From Flavobacteriaceae bacterium UJ101 (lineage in GTDB: Bacteria > Bacteroidota > Bacteroidia > Flavobacteriales > UJ101), in contig CP016269.1 in the NCBI GenBank assembly GCA_001880285.1, positions 1,126,501 through 1,190,500 of the forward strand: a DNA stretch of 64,000 nucleotides, in the 5' to 3' direction. Shown piece after piece: positions 62,349 to 64,000 of the stretch; position 1 is the first letter of the stretch; each line of letters starts with the position of its first letter. The notes beneath the pieces were generated by a model that saw only the letters and a program-made list of their open reading frames with translations, did not search any database and was not told the DNA's origin. Made by a program: the position numbers and the translations under genes.

Positions 62349-63443
62349 TTATTTTGAGCTACACCCAGCCATTGTGGTAATTCGAACTGCTTCTGTTGGA
62401 GGCAAATCCTTATTACGTTTTACTAACTCTTCTACAATATTTTTTGAAATTTGATCGAACTTATCTGCCACTAAAGTATTATCCTGAAGTGCTGCAGGGC
62501 GACCAATATCTCCAGCTTCACGGATGCTTTGTACGATAGGAATTTCTCCTAAAAACGGTACTTTTAAATCTTCAGCTAAATTGCGAGCCCCATCTTTTCC
62601 AAACAAATAATATTTATTGTTTGGTAATTCATCTGGTGTGAAATAAGCCATATTCTCTATCATACCTAAAACAGGAACGTTAATCGCTTCTAATTGAAAC
62701 ATTGCAACTCCTTTTCGAGCATCTGCTAAAGCTACAGTTTGCGGGGTTGAAACAATAACAGCACCTGTAATTGGAACTTCCTGAACTAAAGACAGATGAA
62801 TATCTCCTGTTCCTGGAGGTAAATCTAAAACTAAGAAATCTAAATCCCCCCAATGCGCATCACGAATTAACTGATGGATAGCTTTCGAAGCCATGGCTCC
62901 TCGCCATACTACGGCTTGATTTGCCTGTGCAAAGAATCCTAATGACAATACTTTAACACCATAATTTTCTACGGGTTGAATTTTTTGAACCCCATCTACT
63001 GTCGTTCCTAATGGCTTAGCTTCTGTTAAATCGAACATAGTAGGAGCAGAAGGCCCATAAATATCGGCATCTAAAAGCCCTACACGAAAACCTTTTTGTG
63101 CTAAAGCTACTGCTAAATTCGAAGAAACGGTCGATTTCCCTACTCCACCTTTTCCCGAAGCTACAGCAATAATATTATTAACGCCCGGAATTCCTGTTCC
63201 TTTAATTTCTTGTTTTTCGGGAGCATTTACATGAAAATTGGTTTTTACTTTTGCTTTTTCATATACAAAATCATGTACTGCCTTTAAAATATTTACTTCT
63301 ATTTTTTTCTTAACGTGCATGGTTGGAGATGATACAACAACATCTACTTCAACTTCATCTCCAAATATATTTACATTACGAATTTCTACTTCAATTCCTG
63401 CTAATTTAATAGCATTCAACACTTGATCTTTTGTGATTTTCAT
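62349..63443 (-). CDS. apbC: Mrp/ApbC-type iron-sulfur carrier ATPase
   Basis: The start is set at the ATG at 63443 (364 residues), because the upstream ATG at 63470 lies inside the promoter. The N-terminal domain resembles the MIP18 (PaaD-like) fold. The P-loop is ASGKGGVGKST, followed by LLDADIYGPSAPTMFDL and DFLVLDLPPGTGD, ending in the AGCSSK tail. Mrp carries iron-sulfur clusters to apoenzymes. It is cotranscribed with the NifU-like gene, four bases downstream. Confidence 0.93.
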   Translation of the reverse strand: MKITKDQVLNAIKLAGIEVEIRNVNIFGDEVEVDVVVSSPTMHVKKKIEVNILKAVHDFVYEKAKVKTNFHVNAPEKQEIKGTGIPGVNNIIAVASGKGGVGKSTVSSNLAVALAQKGFRVGLLDADIYGPSAPTMFDLTEAKPLGTTVDGVQKIQPVENYGVKVLSLGFFAQANQAVVWRGAMASKAIHQLIRDAHWGDLDFLVLDLPPGTGDIHLSLVQEVPITGAVIVSTPQTVALADARKGVAMFQLEAINVPVLGMIENMAYFTPDELPNNKYYLFGKDGARNLAEDLKVPFLGEIPIVQSIREAGDIGRPAALQDNTLVADKFDQISKNIVEELVKRNKDLPPTEAVRITTMAGCSSK

Positions 63444-63467
63444 CTTAAAACTGTAATAAATAATAAA

Positions 63468-63499
63468 CAAATATACGGATTATCTAAATTTAAACTCAA
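63468..63499 (-). promoter_or_regulatory. apbC promoter
   Basis: On the minus strand TTG (63499-63497) and TATATTTG (63475-63468) are 21 bases apart. Transcription would start about 63463, before the ATG at 63443 and after the upstream ATG at 63470. It therefore decides the start codon. Confidence 0.55.
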
Positions 63500-63500
63500 T

Positions 63501-63549
63501 AAAAAAGTATAGAAAAAATCAACTATCAGTTTGATTCTTTCTATACTTT
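63501..63549 (-). terminator. Terminator of the small membrane-protein gene
   Basis: On the minus strand a long stem AAAGTATAGAAA...TTTCTATACTTT, extended inward by AATCAA/TTGATT, ends in six U residues. It lies 25 bases past the stop of the gene at 63574. Confidence 0.8.
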
Positions 63550-63573
63550 CGTTTTAAAAATTATGAGTTTAAC

Positions 63574-63999
63574 TTATTTAAACCATACTTCATAAGGAAT
63601 CCTACTTAACATTAAAATCAATCCGATTAAAAATAAAATAGGAATCGTCATATTAATTTTTTCAGCTTTTTTTAGTTTTACATTCGCAATAGTGATTAAT
63701 ATAATCCCTAACAACATCATTAAAGGATGTTCTAAAGCATATAAACGTAGTTCTGATGTTTTCATCGTTTCAGCTCCGAAAATTACCATAGGTGATATAA
63801 TGTATAAAATCACTCCAAAAACCAGTTGTAAATGTACTGTCATTACTGTAAAAAACCCTATTTTTTTAGTATTAGGATCTGCTTCTGCTTTCTTAGAAGC
63901 TTTGATAAAAGTAATTATCGTTGTTAGAGTAACCAATAATAACACTAAGTAAGCCCAATAACTATGAACTCCTTGTAAAATTTCATAAAATGTATTCAT
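63574..63999 (-). CDS. Small four-span membrane protein, cytochrome b-like
   Basis: The 141-residue protein has four hydrophobic segments (about residues 14-34, 48-72, 88-106, 120-137). Histidines sit in GVHSYWAY, MTVHLQLVFG and EHPLMMLLG, in positions that could hold haem b as in CopD- or cytochrome-b561-like small proteins. The gene starts with ATG two bases from the window edge. Haem binding is inference. The gene is followed by a strong terminator. Confidence 0.75.
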   Translation of the reverse strand: MNTFYEILQGVHSYWAYLVLLLVTLTTIITFIKASKKAEADPNTKKIGFFTVMTVHLQLVFGVILYIISPMVIFGAETMKTSELRLYALEHPLMMLLGIILITIANVKLKKAEKINMTIPILFLIGLILMLSRIPYEVWFK

Positions 64000-64000
64000 A

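Overview
The window is an AT-rich chromosomal segment from a member of the Bacteroidota, almost certainly a marine-type Flavobacteriaceae. The evidence is the cell-surface and type IX secretion protein SprA, a secreted protein with a C-terminal type IX sorting tail and calcium-binding DxDGD repeats, a DUF3276/PUR protein, YbbR, DUF1573 and GldM-free gliding-type content, formylglycine sulfatases with AraC regulators, a GH97 glycosidase, and Bacteroidota-type promoter motifs (TAnnTTTG) with almost no Shine-Dalgarno sequences.

Layout. Positions 1-4346: two secreted surface proteins, the first cut by the window edge. 4578-8441: recA, a small membrane protein, a haem-binding protein, the thiol peroxidase Bcp, a 3'-5' exonuclease and a small lipoprotein. 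8513-10729: an eight-haem, TPR-containing cytochrome c lipoprotein. 10836-20722: a sulfatase region with three arylsulfatases (two about 97% identical), two paralogous AraC-type regulators divergently placed next to sulfatases, a HAD phosphatase lipoprotein, and outer-membrane proteins. 20723-26507: housekeeping and metabolic genes (YdjM-like membrane protein, MBL hydrolase, ThiL, threonine aldolase).

26650-32999 is the accessory region. A 5.7 kb integrative element is inserted in the 3' end of a tRNA-Leu(GAG) gene. Its ends are a 13-bp direct repeat (27209-27221 and 32915-32927). It encodes a tyrosine integrase, an excisionase-like HTH protein, a probable replication initiator, a stand-alone FtsH/M41-like zinc peptidase domain, two unknown proteins, and a 207-codon open frame (32201-32824) that contains no ATG, GTG or TTG codon at all. 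A repressor-like gene just outside the left end has the same kind of palindromic operator as the integrase promoter.

33067-43207: TonB, VanZ-like protein, GcvH, SprA and RuvA. 43570-51738: malic enzyme, a response regulator and histidine kinase, CoaE, YbbR, YajC, DUF1573 lipoprotein and NusB, all on the minus strand. 51849-64000: an ABC exporter, DUF3276 protein, GH97 glycosidase, tRNA-Cys, FolB, a secreted surface protein, Pgi, an M23 peptidase, DUF3108 protein, NifU-like and Mrp/ApbC iron-sulfur carriers, and a small membrane protein.

Several starts were revised from the longest open frame using signal peptides, promoters or hairpins (HAD lipoprotein, YbbR, TonB, ApbC, GH97, the surface protein at 56901, the repressor at 26687). 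All functional calls rest on reading the sequence and on recalled family features; no database search was run.
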